A stretch of 64,000 nucleotides of DNA from positions 62,001-126,000 of the forward strand of contig JAFWSI010000045.1 of NCBI GenBank assembly GCA_017519415.1, in the 5' to 3' direction. The notes below the pieces were generated by a model. It worked only from the letters and a program-made list of their open reading frames with translations. It did no database searches and was not told the DNA's origin. Shown piece after piece: positions 42,921 to 51,476 of the stretch; the first letter of the stretch is position 1; each line of letters starts with the position of its first letter. Source of the stretch: Ruminococcus sp. Its GTDB lineage: Bacteria > Bacillota > Clostridia > Oscillospirales > Ruminococcaceae. A program made the translations under genes and the position numbers.

Positions 42921-43560
42921 AATATTCGCCGTCATCTTCGCCGATCCTATCGTAGGGACAATAGCCCAGTATCTCAAAGGCCTGTGAATTCAGCCACATC
43001 TGCGCCGTTACGATTATATCGAAGCCCCCGCCCGCCTCTGCGGTTATCTGAGAGGGCGCATACTTCGGTATTCCGAAGCAGCTGAGCATATTTGATATGA
43101 TACCTCCGTGGGTTATCACAGCGCAGTGGGTAAGGCCGTCGTTCATCATGTCGGTTATGATGTAATGCAAAGCCTTATAGGTGCGGGCTGTGAGTTCCTC
43201 GAGGCTCTCCCCCTTTGGAGGGCGGGCGTCCTTGTCGCCGCGGAGCCATGCGTTGTAGTCCTCTCGCCCTGCCAGCTCGTCTATGGTTTTGTTCTCGAAT
43301 TCCCCGAAGTCCAGCTCCCGCAGATCGTCAACGGGAAAGAGCTCGGTATAGGGGAAGAGTATATCCGCAGTCTCTGTGCATCTGCGCAGCGGCGACGAAT
43401 AGACTCTGTGTACCGTGGGATAGTCAAATTCGTCCATCTTGGCGGCAAGGTCGGCCGCTCCCTTATCCGAGAGGGGAAGGTCGGTGCTGCCGATATATAT
43501 GCCCTTTTCATTGGCCTCCGTCATGCCGTGACGGAGCACGCTTATCCTGTACCCTTTCAT
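42919..43560 (-). CDS. Histidine phosphatase family (phosphoglycerate-mutase-like) protein
   Basis: A 213-residue protein of the RHG superfamily. It has the catalytic LRHGMTEANEKGIYIG at the N-terminus (His about 10), the second Arg in SSPLRRCTETADILF (about 55-69), the acidic ELDFGEFENKT (about 82) and the second His in AVITHGGIISNML (about 147). All four catalytic residues are visible. The substrate could be a phosphorylated small molecule (alpha-ribazole phosphatase-like or sugar phosphatase); context does not decide. It is preceded by its own GGAG site. Confidence 0.9.
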   Translation of the reverse strand: MKGYRISVLRHGMTEANEKGIYIGSTDLPLSDKGAADLAAKMDEFDYPTVHRVYSSPLRRCTETADILFPYTELFPVDDLRELDFGEFENKTIDELAGREDYNAWLRGDKDARPPKGESLEELTARTYKALHYIITDMMNDGLTHCAVITHGGIISNMLSCFGIPKYAPSQITAEAGGGFDIIVTAQMWLNSQAFEILGYCPYDRIGEDDGEY

Positions 43561-43713
43561 AGCCTACTCCTTTCATATCATCTTACAGACTATACTTCTG
43601 CCGAGCATACAGAATGGATAAAATGTACAAATTTACTGCTCGTTTTTTTAACTATTAGTAAACTTCACGAAAACTGCCGCAAAATCACACTTAAAATTTC
43701 ATATTTCTGCATA

Positions 43714-43742
43714 TTTACAAATTATACAGTTTGTATTATAAT
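43714..43742 (+). promoter_or_regulatory. Promoter with embedded palindromic operator
   Basis: TTTACA (43714-43719), a 17-bp spacer, TATAAT (43737-43742). The inverted repeat TACAAA-N8-TTTGTA (43716-43735) occupies the spacer and the -35 box. It is well placed for autorepression by the downstream XRE regulator. The region 43561-43713 shows an additional TACAAA half-site near 43626. Confidence 0.62.
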
Positions 43743-43777
43743 AATAGTAACAGTTTTTCTATTCAGGAGGAATTTTT

Positions 43778-44494
43778 ATGAATTCGGATTTTGCAAGAAT
43801 CATTACTTTACAGCGCAAGGAAAGACACATAAGCCAGAAGCAGGCTGCTACGGATCTGGGCATATCCCAGGCCCTTCTCTCTCACTACGAAAAAGGCATC
43901 CGTGAATGCGGACTTAATTTTCTCGTAAAGATCGCGGATTACTACAATGTATCCTGCGACTATCTGCTCGGCAGAACTCCCGAGCCCGAGGGCAAGACCA
44001 TCACTATCGAGGATATTCCCGACGACGACGGAAACAACACCCTCAAGATGCCTTCTCCCGAGATCATCAATTTCAACAGACGTATCATAAACAATTCCAT
44101 AAGTCTGCTTTTCAGCCTCTCACAGAAGGCAAACAGCATAACCCTCATCAAGGAGGTATCCTCCTATCTCATGCTGTCGGTGTACAAGCTCTTCCGTATC
44201 GTATATAATGCAAATCCACATAACGACCAGAAGCTGTTCCGCATACCCAAGGTCATCGCCAACGACAGCGCAAACGCCATCGTTTCCATGAGCGAGGCCA
44301 ATATCAAGGCTGCGTCCAGCGGTATTGCCCTTGACGGCAACGACTGCGTCGATAATTTCGATACCCTTTACGTTACCACCGCGACCCTGCAGAAGGACTT
44401 CGCACAGTATTCGTCATCCCTTCTCAATCTCATAAAGAGAAGCGAGGAGAGCATTGCCCGTACCCGTGCAAAGTACAGAAGCGATATAAAGTAA
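43778..44494 (+). CDS. XRE-family transcriptional regulator
   Basis: A protein of 238 residues. The N-terminal Cro/CI helix-turn-helix (about 7-63) reads RIITLQRKERHISQKQAATDLGISQALLSHYEKG, followed by a linker and a helical C-terminal domain (about 95-238) with no TM helix. AGGAGG precedes the ATG. The promoter contains a palindrome that may be its own operator. No obvious partner gene: it is followed by the tryptophan T-box in the same direction. The region 44495-44625 has no gene and no clear terminator. The regulon is unknown. Confidence 0.88.
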   Translation: MNSDFARIITLQRKERHISQKQAATDLGISQALLSHYEKGIRECGLNFLVKIADYYNVSCDYLLGRTPEPEGKTITIEDIPDDDGNNTLKMPSPEIINFNRRIINNSISLLFSLSQKANSITLIKEVSSYLMLSVYKLFRIVYNANPHNDQKLFRIPKVIANDSANAIVSMSEANIKAASSGIALDGNDCVDNFDTLYVTTATLQKDFAQYSSSLLNLIKRSEESIARTRAKYRSDIK

Positions 44495-44625
44495 ACGGAC
44501 AAGTACTATTATACCACTTTTGCCCGCTCTTGAAAAGTCCTTTTTCAGATTTTTCCCGTCAGCCTCCACAAGGACATTTGTGCGGACGGCATCAGGATAA
44601 ATTTTTGAAATAATGAATATCGCTC

Positions 44626-44654
44626 TTGACATAAGAGCTTTCTTGTGCTATAAT
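44626..44654 (+). promoter_or_regulatory. Sigma-A promoter of the trpB T-box transcript
   Basis: TTGACA (44626-44631), a 17-bp spacer, TATAAT (44649-44654). Confidence 0.92.
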
Positions 44655-44947
44655 TCACAATAGTAAACCGTTGAAGAAGAGTAAGTAGCTTATGCTATGA
44701 CGTTTCAGAGAGTCTGCGGGCGGTGCGAGCAGATATGTACGGCATGGGCGAATGGACTTCCGAGGGCGAACCGAAGGTCGGTATGCTTTACCGCACTGTG
44801 TAGGCAAGACGCAGAGGAGCTGCGTTACCAAAGCCATTGTATGAAAGTACAGATCGAGTGGACGCTTAGCGTCAAGCAGGGTGGCACCGCAGAAGCTTTA
44901 CGGCTCCTGTCCCGGCAGTAATAAAGCCGGGTCAGGAGCTTTTTATA
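44655..44947 (+). promoter_or_regulatory. Tryptophan-specific T-box leader of trpB
   Basis: A tRNA-Trp sensing attenuator. Stem I begins with GAAGAAGAGTAAGTAGC. The specifier is TGG (44753-44755) in the context GCGAATGGACTTC. The T-box core GGGTGGCACCGC starts at 44879; its bulge TGGC would pair with a GCCA end, matching the G73 discriminator usual for bacterial tRNA-Trp. The terminator GGCTCCTGTCCCGGC pairs with GCCGGGTCAGGAGC, then T5 (44901-44945). Specifier and discriminator pairing agree independently. A frame running across it is a coincidental ORF. Confidence 0.93.
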
Positions 44948-45002
44948 TTTCTCCCCCCCGGTGATACACAAACTCTGACTATTATTGAAAAGGAGAATCA
45001 CT

Positions 45003-46379
45003 ATGTCAAATGAGAAAATCCCTTACAAGATCTATCTTGAAGAAAACGAGCTGCCCAGACAGTGGTACAACGTTCGTGCCGACATGAAGAAAAAGCCTGC
45101 TCCACTCCTCAATCCCGCAACGGGAAAGCCCTGCACAGCAGAGGAGCTCGGCCACGTTTTCTGTGACGAGCTGGTAAAGCAGGAGCTCGACGAGACAAAT
45201 CCCTATATCGACATACCGCAGGAGATCCAGGACTTCTACAAGATGTTCCGTCCTTCGCCCCTTGTAAGAGCTTACTTCCTCGAAAAGAAGCTGGGCACTC
45301 CCGCCAAGATATACTATAAATTCGAGGGCAACAACACCAGCGGAAGCCACAAGCTCAATTCCGCTATCGCACAGGCTTACTATGCAAAGAAGCAGGGCCT
45401 CAGGGGCGTTACCACAGAGACAGGCGCAGGCCAGTGGGGCACGGCGCTTTCCATGGCGTGCGCTTACTTCGGACTCGACTGCAACGTGTACATGGTAAAG
45501 GTAAGCTACGAGCAGAAGCCCTTCCGCCGCGAGGTAATGCGTACCTACGGCGCAAACGTTACTCCCTCACCTTCTGTGACTACAGAAATAGGCAAGAAGA
45601 TACTCGAGGAATTCCCCGGAACCAACGGAAGCCTCGGCTGCGCTATCTCGGAGGCTGTTGAGGCAGCTACCACCAGGGAGGGCTACCGCTATGTGCTCGG
45701 AAGCGTTCTCGCTCAGGTACTCCTTCACCAGTCCATTATAGGTCTCGAAGCAAAGACGGCTATGGATAAGTTCAACATAAAGCCCGATGTTATCATCGGC
45801 TGCGCAGGCGGCGGCTCCAATCTCGGCGGACTTATCGCTCCCTTCATGGGCGAGAAGCTCCGCGGCGAAGCTGATTACCGCATTATCGCAGTTGAGCCCG
45901 CTTCATGCCCCAGCCTTACAAGAGGTAAATACGCATACGACTTCTGCGACACTGGAAAGGTCTGCCCTCTCCAGAAGATGTATACCCTCGGCAGCGGCTT
46001 CATGCCCTCGCCCAACCATGCAGGAGGTCTCCGCTATCACGGCATGAGCTCCATACTCTCCGAGCTCTACGATCAGGGTCTCATGGAGGCTACCTCCGTT
46101 GAGCAGACAGCCGTATTCGAGGCGGCTGAGATGTTCGCAAGAGTTGAGGGAATTCTTCCCGCTCCCGAGAGCAGCCACGCTATCCGCGCCGCTATCGACG
46201 AGGCTCTCAAGTGCAAGGAGACAGGCGAGGGAAAAACTATCCTCTTCGGTCTCACAGGTACTGGCTACTTTGATATGTACGCTTACGGCGCATACAACGA
46301 CGGCACAATGAGCGATTATATCCCCACAGACGAGGAGATCTCAAAGTCACTTGCAAATCTTCCAAAGATCGACGGCTGA
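45003..46379 (+). CDS. trpB: Tryptophan synthase beta chain, TrpB2 type
   Basis: It makes tryptophan from indole and serine with PLP. AAGGAG precedes the ATG at 45003. The 458-residue protein is longer than classical TrpB (about 400) and has the TrpB2-type N-terminal extension. It shows GNNTSGSHKLNSAIAQA (PLP Lys, about 115), TTETGAGQWGTALSMAC and the phosphate-binding GCAGGGSNLGG (about 264). SSHAIRAAIDEAL is near the C-terminus. No trpA or other trp gene is present, so it may salvage indole or act with a distant TrpA. It is regulated by the tRNA-Trp T-box. Confidence 0.95.
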   Translation: MSNEKIPYKIYLEENELPRQWYNVRADMKKKPAPLLNPATGKPCTAEELGHVFCDELVKQELDETNPYIDIPQEIQDFYKMFRPSPLVRAYFLEKKLGTPAKIYYKFEGNNTSGSHKLNSAIAQAYYAKKQGLRGVTTETGAGQWGTALSMACAYFGLDCNVYMVKVSYEQKPFRREVMRTYGANVTPSPSVTTEIGKKILEEFPGTNGSLGCAISEAVEAATTREGYRYVLGSVLAQVLLHQSIIGLEAKTAMDKFNIKPDVIIGCAGGGSNLGGLIAPFMGEKLRGEADYRIIAVEPASCPSLTRGKYAYDFCDTGKVCPLQKMYTLGSGFMPSPNHAGGLRYHGMSSILSELYDQGLMEATSVEQTAVFEAAEMFARVEGILPAPESSHAIRAAIDEALKCKETGEGKTILFGLTGTGYFDMYAYGAYNDGTMSDYIPTDEEISKSLANLPKIDG

Positions 46380-46384
46380 TAATG

Positions 46385-46413
46385 AAAAAAGGACTGCAAA
46401 AGCAGTCCTTTTT
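46385..46413 (+). terminator. Intrinsic terminator of trpB
   Basis: AAAAAAGGACTGC pairs with GCAGTCCTTTTT around AAAA. Confidence 0.93.
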
Positions 46414-46417
46414 CAGC

Positions 46418-46494
46418 TTGTAGGGGACGACGTCCTCGGCGTCCCGCAAGCACAATAAAACTAACGGGCTGTCGAGGGCGCAAGCCCCTACATA
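46418..46494. repeat. Pair of inverted TGTAGGG-type hairpins
   Basis: TTGTAGGGGACGACG...CGTCCC (46418-46445) and, inverted, GGGCTGTCGAGGGCG...CCCCTACATA (46466-46494). As in the atp operon, one forward and one reverse copy face each other. Confidence 0.7.
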
Positions 46495-46496
46495 GG

Positions 46497-46524
46497 AAAA
46501 GCTCCGCGTTTGCGGAGCTTTTTT
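46497..46524. terminator. Bidirectional terminator before the dockerin gene stop
   Basis: AAAAGCTCCGC pairs with GCGGAGCTTTTTT around GTTT. It lies 4 bp beyond the stop of the convergent dockerin gene and probably serves it. Confidence 0.9.
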
Positions 46525-46527
46525 CGA

Positions 46528-49500
46528 TTATTTGCTTAATTCCCATATCAGGTTATCTAAAGGGCTGTTATAATCATATTCATATTTAAACCATGAATTG
46601 CTTTCCGACCTTATAAATCCTCCTATATCATATAATGTCATAGCTTCATCGTTCTCATATTCAAGCTTGATGACCCATGTCATGCCGCCTAATTGACCGG
46701 GATCTTCAGAAAAATCCGAAGTAAGCTCCAGATCTGACAAGAAATCAATGAATTTCTGCGCCTTATCTCCGGTAAATGTAAAGTCATATCCGTTAGGAAG
46801 AGATGTTACATTTACGCTTTTTATTTTGCTGTCTTTTAATCCAAGCTTTTCTGCTGAATCACTGTCTAAGCCGAAGTGGTTCTTCGATATGATACTGAGC
46901 TTTTCATATTCAAAGGCATTCAGGAACTCTGTCAATTCATCTTCAGATACAGCGCCGATCACATCGAAATAGTGATTATCGTCTATAAAAGCATTGGCAT
47001 AGCACTGTCCGTTTTCATGGAATAACAGGCTTACATCCTTATCCTGAATTCTGACTGTCTTATCAGAACCGCGTCCCATGCGCTTTTTAAGATATTCAGC
47101 AATCCCGTCTGTTTCGGCAAGCACATCTGCATCTGCATAGTAGAACATGATATGATAATTCTTTTCCTTGAATGTTACATAGTATCCCACGCCGATGTCT
47201 TCGTATCGAGCATACGGGAACAAGGCTACTTCACTATCATTTTTTGCCTTGATCGTTTCATTTTCAGTTAACTGATAGATAGATCCGTCATTTTTGATAC
47301 GCAAAAACATTTTAAGGTAATCATTACGGTAAGCTTTAGGATACGCTTTCACGTCACTTTTGTTGATCGCATCTATAGCTGCATCAATATCCTTGAAGCC
47401 GATAGGCTGCGCTGTCACAGGTGTTGCAGGATCATCACCGATACCGAGGAGCTTCTTCTGTATGGACTGGGCGTCACCGACCGTAAGTCCGTCGCCGTCC
47501 ATATCCGCGTTGAGCCTGCCAAGCCCCGTAAGATGTATCATAGCCGAACCTTTTTCACCGTACTTGTCGGGATTTGCAAAAGCCTGCATAATGAGCACAA
47601 CGTCGCTCATATCCACCTGTCCGTCGCAGTTTGCATCGCCCGCTGCTATTTCGGCAGTTTCGGAGAGCACCCTGATCTTTTCTATGTTGCTGAAACGTGC
47701 AGGATAAGTTGAAAGTATTCTGCCGTCAAAAGTAATTTCAAGCATCATACCCGCAGCCGGTGTAACTCCGCTGTCAAGCTTATTTGCGGGTACTGTGAAT
47801 CTGTCGCCGACATTCATCGCTATTGAATCATCAGCAGGCTTTACCAGCAAAGTATCGCCGTTTATTTCCATGACCGTGACTGTAACTGTTACGGTATCAA
47901 CGTCGGTATCTGAAAGCACCGTGACCTTCTGTATGTTTGCGAACATGGCAGGATAGGTCTCAAGAATGCCGCCTCTGTAAATGATCTCAAGCTTCATGCC
48001 CACAGTCGGTGTAACACTGCTGTCAAGCTTATCCACAGGCAAAGTGAGAACATCTCCGCGGCCTCCGGTGTCCTTTACCAGCAGGCTCTTGCCGTTTATT
48101 ATTTCCGTAACTGTAGCTATCATGGTATAATCGGAGGTCATGATAAGGAATCCGTTTATAGAATCCTTTAGCAGATCGACATAATCGCCGTCGCGTGAAA
48201 GTATAACGTTATCAGGCTTACTTCTGTCAGCCACACCGCATACCTCAAGAACATATCCGTCCCCGAACTCAAACCGCCAGACATTCTGACCCGAACCAAC
48301 GTCTCTGCCCTTGTAATCCCCGAAGTCCGACCAGTCAAGCTCGCTGCCCTTTTTGGCAAGCTCCTTGACATCGTCAAGGGTCATTTCCTTTGTGCCTTTA
48401 AGAGCTGTCGGATCTTCCTTTTCGGTATCGTCGCTGACTGCAACTACCTTCTGCACATTGCCGAACATGGCAGGATAAGTTTCGAGAATACCGCCATTAT
48501 ATGTGATTTCAAGCTTCATACCAGCTTTGGGATTGAGATCGGCAGGAAGCTGCTTTGCCGATAAAGTAAATTTATCGGAAGACCTCAGCTCAGGCGAACC
48601 GTCCACGGGCTTTACAAGGATAGTGTCGCCGCTCACATCCATGATCCTGACTGTTGCAACTGCTGTTTGCAGGCCCGGATCATCTTCAACAGCCGCCGTA
48701 CCTGTAGTTTTTGGCGTTGTAGTAGTAACTGCTGTCGTATAAACATCGTTATCAACGACCCTGACATCAAAGCTTATATTCTCGTCATCAATGAGACCTA
48801 CCTTGTATGTACCTGCCTTATCGCCGTGGAAATCGGTGTAAAGAAGAACCTTTGGCACACCGGGAGTATTTGATTCATGAGCAAAGGCAACCTCGGAATA
48901 GGTACAGACAACGGGCTCTTCATCACCCTTTTTTACTTCTATCTGTATGCCTTTGAGACTGATACTCTCGCCCACCTTGTATTCCAGCTTGTCCGGGAGC
49001 CTGATTATTTTATACGATATTTCTTCTGGGGCCTCCAAGGTGGTATCATTCAGCTGCTTATGCTCGTCCTCGAATACGGCAGGTCTCAGCTGACCTGTGA
49101 TAGTACCGCACTTGTAAGTGAAGCTCATAACATTCTTTTCTGCGTCAAAGGCATAGTCAGCGATAAGCTCATCGTCTGAAAGTGACTTCATAAGTTCTTT
49201 TGCCTTGCTTATCCTGTCAGCTGTAGCAAGAGCCTTGAAATCATCGCTGTTTATGAGCTCCAATGTCTGGCTCATCACCGCCTGCATATTATCAAAAATA
49301 TCCTGACCGTGTGTGGCTACTGTGACAGATGTATCGGAATTTACTACAAAATAATTCTTTTTCATGTAAATACTGAGATTTTGCTCCGGGTTTTCCGTAA
49401 ATTTGAAGCTTCTGTCCGAACGGTCATAGTCAATACGGTAATTAAATCCGTCATAGTCGGGACTACCCGAATCCACGATGGTGTACTTGAAATTATCGAC

Positions 49501-49803
49501 AATGTCAATGTCATTAAGTACGAAAGGATTGCTTTCCGAGGGTGTTACATCGCAGAGGAAAACAGCGCCTCCCATTCCTGCACTCGCAGTCTGGTCGGGA
49601 CCGCCGCATATCATAAAAGAAGTGCGCTCATCGGTGTATAAGCCGCCCTCGTCCTCATTGTAGACCGTAACAGTAAGTGTGCCTTTCTTTGCAGCCTCGC
49701 TTGTCTGTGACGCAGCAGTTGCCTTTGGCTTGCAGGAGCCCTGCGGCACAGCTGCTCCGAAGCACATTGCCGCAAGCATTGCTGCCAATAGCTTCTTTTT
49801 CAT
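46528..49803 (-). CDS. Large secreted dockerin protein with three homologous repeats
   Basis: A protein of 1091 residues. The signal peptide (about 1-25) ends near a Cys (QGSCKPK), so lipid anchoring is possible. An Ig-like domain lies at about 263-350 (LEYKVGESISLKGIQIEV), then a Thr-rich linker. Three repeats lie at about 382-458, 561-629 and 639-716, each of the form xxTVxxxxGxxxLVKP...GMKLEITYxGGILETYPAMFxNIQKV. A dockerin follows (about 719-787) with Ca-binding loops GDANCDGQVDMSDVV and NADMDGDGLTVGDAQ. The C-terminal region of about 300 residues is unrecognised. Non-catalytic; probably recruited to a cellulosome-type scaffold. The gene is flanked by a terminator and has its own promoter. 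Confidence 0.88.
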   Translation of the reverse strand: MKKKLLAAMLAAMCFGAAVPQGSCKPKATAASQTSEAAKKGTLTVTVYNEDEGGLYTDERTSFMICGGPDQTASAGMGGAVFLCDVTPSESNPFVLNDIDIVDNFKYTIVDSGSPDYDGFNYRIDYDRSDRSFKFTENPEQNLSIYMKKNYFVVNSDTSVTVATHGQDIFDNMQAVMSQTLELINSDDFKALATADRISKAKELMKSLSDDELIADYAFDAEKNVMSFTYKCGTITGQLRPAVFEDEHKQLNDTTLEAPEEISYKIIRLPDKLEYKVGESISLKGIQIEVKKGDEEPVVCTYSEVAFAHESNTPGVPKVLLYTDFHGDKAGTYKVGLIDDENISFDVRVVDNDVYTTAVTTTTPKTTGTAAVEDDPGLQTAVATVRIMDVSGDTILVKPVDGSPELRSSDKFTLSAKQLPADLNPKAGMKLEITYNGGILETYPAMFGNVQKVVAVSDDTEKEDPTALKGTKEMTLDDVKELAKKGSELDWSDFGDYKGRDVGSGQNVWRFEFGDGYVLEVCGVADRSKPDNVILSRDGDYVDLLKDSINGFLIMTSDYTMIATVTEIINGKSLLVKDTGGRGDVLTLPVDKLDSSVTPTVGMKLEIIYRGGILETYPAMFANIQKVTVLSDTDVDTVTVTVTVMEINGDTLLVKPADDSIAMNVGDRFTVPANKLDSGVTPAAGMMLEITFDGRILSTYPARFSNIEKIRVLSETAEIAAGDANCDGQVDMSDVVLIMQAFANPDKYGEKGSAMIHLTGLGRLNADMDGDGLTVGDAQSIQKKLLGIGDDPATPVTAQPIGFKDIDAAIDAINKSDVKAYPKAYRNDYLKMFLRIKNDGSIYQLTENETIKAKNDSEVALFPYARYEDIGVGYYVTFKEKNYHIMFYYADADVLAETDGIAEYLKKRMGRGSDKTVRIQDKDVSLLFHENGQCYANAFIDDNHYFDVIGAVSEDELTEFLNAFEYEKLSIISKNHFGLDSDSAEKLGLKDSKIKSVNVTSLPNGYDFTFTGDKAQKFIDFLSDLELTSDFSEDPGQLGGMTWVIKLEYENDEAMTLYDIGGFIRSESNSWFKYEYDYNSPLDNLIWELSK

Positions 49804-49924
49804 AAAATCAACTCCTTTTCAATAAAAAGAACCGTCTTGATCATATACTACTTATTAGTCGTAAAAAACAGCTGCTTACACTAAGTTCTTTCGCTTTTTT
49901 GTGAACGTACTCTTTGTCACCTTA

Positions 49925-49953
49925 ATAATAGCATATCTCCGTCTTGAAATCAA
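49925..49953 (-). promoter_or_regulatory. Promoter of the dockerin gene (minus strand)
   Basis: On the minus strand TTGATT (49953-49948), a 17-bp spacer, TATTAT (49930-49925). The leader runs about 115 nt and is AT-rich with no clear riboswitch. The rest of the gap to 50047 holds no gene. Confidence 0.65.
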
Positions 49954-50047
49954 CTGCCATTTGCATCGGGCAGATATAAATGCGATATATATATCTTATA
50001 TAGCCCTATCGGCTGTGGGAGCTCCCATCGTTGTTTTTCGGTTTATA

Positions 50048-50076
50048 TTGACAAAAAAATGATTTTTTGGTAAAAT
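50048..50076 (+). promoter_or_regulatory. Sigma-A promoter of the DUF805 gene
   Basis: TTGACA (50048-50053), a 17-bp spacer, TAAAAT (50071-50076). Confidence 0.85.
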
Positions 50077-50106
50077 ATATGTATCAGTGATAAAGGGGGT
50101 ACCACT

Positions 50107-50952
50107 ATGAACTGCAAATACTGCAACTACGAAATAAAACCCGGCGACAGATACTGTGAAAACTGCGGCGCAAGCGTTGAAGAAAACAACGGCTATATGG
50201 ACGGTATACCGTCTGCTCCCGCAGGTGTTCCCAACGGTAACAGTCAGCCCAATGGCTACGGTCAGCCCAACGGTTACGGCCAGCCTAACGGTTACGGTCA
50301 GCCCAACGGTTACGGCCAGCCTAACGGTTACGGTCAGCCCAACGGTTACGGCCAGCCTAACGGCTACGGCAGCTACAACAATCAGAACCCGAACCGTTAC
50401 AACGGTCCTATTTACGGATTCGATCAGTATTCGGGGGGATTCAACGAAAGCGACGGAAGTCCGAAATATGTGGGCTTCGGTGAAGCAATAAAGCTTTATT
50501 TCCTTAACTATGCCAATTTCAAGGGCAGATCCACAAGAAGCGAATACTGGTTCGCTTATCTTTTCAGATTTCTCGTAAGTCTGACAGTTTCCTTCTTTAT
50601 GATCGGTTATATGGCTGCAAAGGGCATTGCCGTAAACAATTTCTCGGATATAACTCCTATTAAGGTAGCCTCGCTCATCGAAACGCTGGCCTTTATGGTG
50701 CCCAGCCTTTCTGCGGGAGTAAGAAGGCTCCACGATGCAGGCAAGAGCGGCTGGCTGATACTTTTTGAGGTACTGTCGTATCTCTTGGTAATACCCATGA
50801 ATATTCCCGGCATCGATGTGGAATTAATGGCAGGCATATTCTGTCTGTGCTCGCTGCCTATAATAGTAGGAGCTATAGTTCTTCTCGTGTTCTGGTGCTC
50901 TCCCAGCGTCGGCTTCAACAAATGGGGAGCTCCCGCAAAGCCCAAATACTAA
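50107..50952 (+). CDS. DUF805 membrane protein with zinc ribbon and QPNGYG repeats
   Basis: A protein of 281 residues. An N-terminal zinc ribbon ([19 protein letters not shown], about 3-21) precedes seven perfect QPNGYG repeats (about 47-88) and an Asn-rich linker. The DUF805 domain follows from about 128, with [19 protein letters not shown], three to four TM helices, and the family motif [15 protein letters not shown] (about 207). The C-terminus is [15 protein letters not shown]805 function is unknown. GGGGG precedes the ATG. It has its own promoter and terminator. Confidence 0.92.
   Translation: MNCKYCNYEIKPGDRYCENCGASVEENNGYMDGIPSAPAGVPNGNSQPNGYGQPNGYGQPNGYGQPNGYGQPNGYGQPNGYGQPNGYGSYNNQNPNRYNGPIYGFDQYSGGFNESDGSPKYVGFGEAIKLYFLNYANFKGRSTRSEYWFAYLFRFLVSLTVSFFMIGYMAAKGIAVNNFSDITPIKVASLIETLAFMVPSLSAGVRRLHDAGKSGWLILFEVLSYLLVIPMNIPGIDVELMAGIFCLCSLPIIVGAIVLLVFWCSPSVGFNKWGAPAKPKY
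50245..50370 (+). repeat. Coding 18-bp tandem repeat with 36-bp higher-order period
   Basis: Seven 18-bp units encode QPNGYG. Third-position differences alternate (CAGCCC..TACGGC, then CAGCCT..TACGGT), so the true repeating unit is a 36-bp dimer. It points to recent expansion by two-unit steps; copy number is likely to vary between strains. Confidence 0.85.
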
Positions 50953-50958
50953 AAGCTC

Positions 50959-50987
50959 AAGGCTTCCGTACCGCGGAAGCCTTTTTT
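50959..50987 (+). terminator. Intrinsic terminator of the DUF805 gene
   Basis: GGCTTCCG pairs with CGGAAGCC, followed by T6. It lies against the convergent small gene at 50991. Confidence 0.93.
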
Positions 50988-50990
50988 ATG

Positions 50991-51425
50991 CTATAAGAAA
51001 TCCCTTACGCCTTTCCTGAGCTCTTCCTCGGCGCTGATCACGCGCTTGGCGAGGTCCTTTGACCGTTCGTCTGCCGCCTGATACATATTGAGGTATTTGC
51101 TCAGCGACTTGATGCCCATATCGCAGCCGTCGGTCATAAGATCGGCTATGGTGTTGTCAGAGCTGTCGGCTGTAAGCTTGATATTCGTTTTCAGCCATGA
51201 CATACCCTTTGCCATAGCCGCAGGCTCCTTGCCCTCGTCCCTGTATTCCTCAAGGAGCCGCCTTAGCTCCTCTCCCAGCCTTTCATGCTGCCCGGAGCTG
51301 TCCTGAAGCAGCTTTTTCAGTTCCGGACTGCTTACATGGCCGATAACATCCCCGATAGAGGAAATTCCCATTTTGACTCCCGAATCGCATTCCCGCAGAA
51401 GCCTTATCGTATCCTGTTCTATCAT
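50991..51425 (-). CDS. Ferritin-like four-helix bundle protein (DUF2383-like)
   Basis: A 144-residue all-helical protein with the pattern IRLLRECDSGVKMGISSIGDVI, then SSPELKKLLQDSSGQHERLGEEL and SDNTIADLMTDGCDMGIKSLSKYLN. Glu/His pairs (QHERLGEE) recall ferritin-like metal sites, but the diiron ligand set is not fully evident. A GGAGG site lies upstream. It is followed by a second small gene at 51477, on the same strand. The function is unknown. Confidence 0.78.
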   Translation of the reverse strand: MIEQDTIRLLRECDSGVKMGISSIGDVIGHVSSPELKKLLQDSSGQHERLGEELRRLLEEYRDEGKEPAAMAKGMSWLKTNIKLTADSSDNTIADLMTDGCDMGIKSLSKYLNMYQAADERSKDLAKRVISAEEELRKGVRDFL

Positions 51426-51476
51426 AAAAATGACCTCCTTTTGCAGTTATTATGACCGCAAAGGGAGGTTTTATAC

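Noticed and set aside
43561-43777. Toxin-antitoxin or phage repressor context for the XRE gene
   Set aside because: No small toxin frame, integrase or phage gene is adjacent, and the flanking genes are ordinary chromosomal ones.
44697-44921. A 74-codon frame within the tryptophan T-box leader
   Set aside because: The region is accounted for by T-box structure (specifier, T-box core, terminator); the frame lacks a ribosome site.
50245-50370. CRISPR-like direct repeats
   Set aside because: The units are contiguous, with no spacers, and in frame with a protein-coding QPNGYG array; no cas genes are nearby.
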